A stretch of DNA of 5,072 bases, from NCBI GenBank assembly GCA_009843585.1, contig VYDC01000012.1, positions 1 to 5,072 of the forward strand, given 5' to 3'. Source of the DNA: Chloroflexota bacterium. Its GTDB lineage: Bacteria > Chloroflexota > Dehalococcoidia > UBA2979. A program made the position numbers and the translations under genes. Within the stretch, counting starts at the first letter, position 1; each line of letters starts with the position of its first letter. A model generated the notes under the pieces. The model was not told the DNA's origin. It saw only the letters and a list, made by a program, of their open reading frames with translations, and did not search any database. Of this stretch, positions 5,065 to 5,072 are shown piece after piece.

Positions 5065-5072
5065 CTGGTTTC
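5055..5072 (+). ncRNA. ssrA: tmRNA (ssrA), first 18 bases only, cut by the window edge
   Basis: tmRNA rescues stalled ribosomes by acting first as an alanyl-tRNA and then as a short message that tags the unfinished protein. The last 18 bases, GGGGCAGATGCTGGTTTC, match the recalled start of E. coli tmRNA (GGGGCTGATTCTGGATTC) at 15 of 18 positions without gaps. This includes the GGGG of the acceptor stem and the GG-TTC that normally continues into GAC. The GGTTTC form is also typical of actinobacterial tmRNAs. No smpB gene is visible next to it on the left, and I found no convincing promoter directly upstream. The call depends on a short conserved end, so it is probable rather than certain. Confidence 0.68.

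Noticed and set aside
5031..5072. A tRNA gene starting near 5038 (GGTAGTTGGGTGG resembles a D-arm)
   Set aside because: No consistent D-stem pairing follows, and the last 18 bases fit the tmRNA 5' end much better.
1..5072. Mobile elements, CRISPR arrays or attachment sites
   Set aside because: I saw no spaced direct repeats, transposase or integrase motifs, or terminal inverted repeats, and base composition is uniform. Similar stretches in the two transferases reflect homology only.

Overview
The window is very GC-rich throughout, with strong G/C preference at third codon positions, tightly packed genes, ATGA-overlapping operon junctions and GTG starts. The dUTPase has His in place of the usual Phe in its last motif, as in the Mycobacterium tuberculosis enzyme. 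Together these suggest a chromosomal segment of a high-GC actinobacterium, possibly a deep-branching lineage. That placement is an inference, not read directly from a marker gene. I see no insertion sequence, phage gene, CRISPR array or composition break.

Layout. (1) 2-2741, plus strand: an operon with two adjacent family III (CaiB/BaiF) CoA-transferase genes and a small acidic protein of unknown function. The first transferase runs off the left edge and the two overlap by 4 bases. (2) 2757-3617, minus strand: endonuclease IV (nfo), convergent with the operon. A near-palindrome that contains both stop codons spans the 15-base gap. (3) 3618-3766: a divergent promoter region, with a good extended -10 promoter facing right and a weaker one facing left. 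(4) 3767-4279, plus: a ferredoxin with four 4Fe-4S cysteine motifs. (5) 4389-4892, plus: dUTP diphosphatase (dut) with all five family motifs. (6) 4893-5054: non-coding, with two GC-rich hairpins. (7) 5055-5072: what looks like the first 18 bases of tmRNA (ssrA), cut by the right edge.

How the parts fit. The paired CoA-transferases probably form one heteromeric enzyme that moves CoA between carboxylic acids. By eye, only the second subunit keeps the family's catalytic aspartate. Nfo and Dut both limit uracil and abasic-site damage in DNA, but they are on opposite strands and separated by the ferredoxin gene, so there is no evidence of co-expression. The ferredoxin has no redox partner gene in view. 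Nothing here is convincingly a new system. The best leads are the Asp-less/Asp-containing transferase pair, the unknown 115-residue protein, the four-cluster ferredoxin with an irregular third motif, and the inverted repeat that overlaps the tmRNA 5' end.
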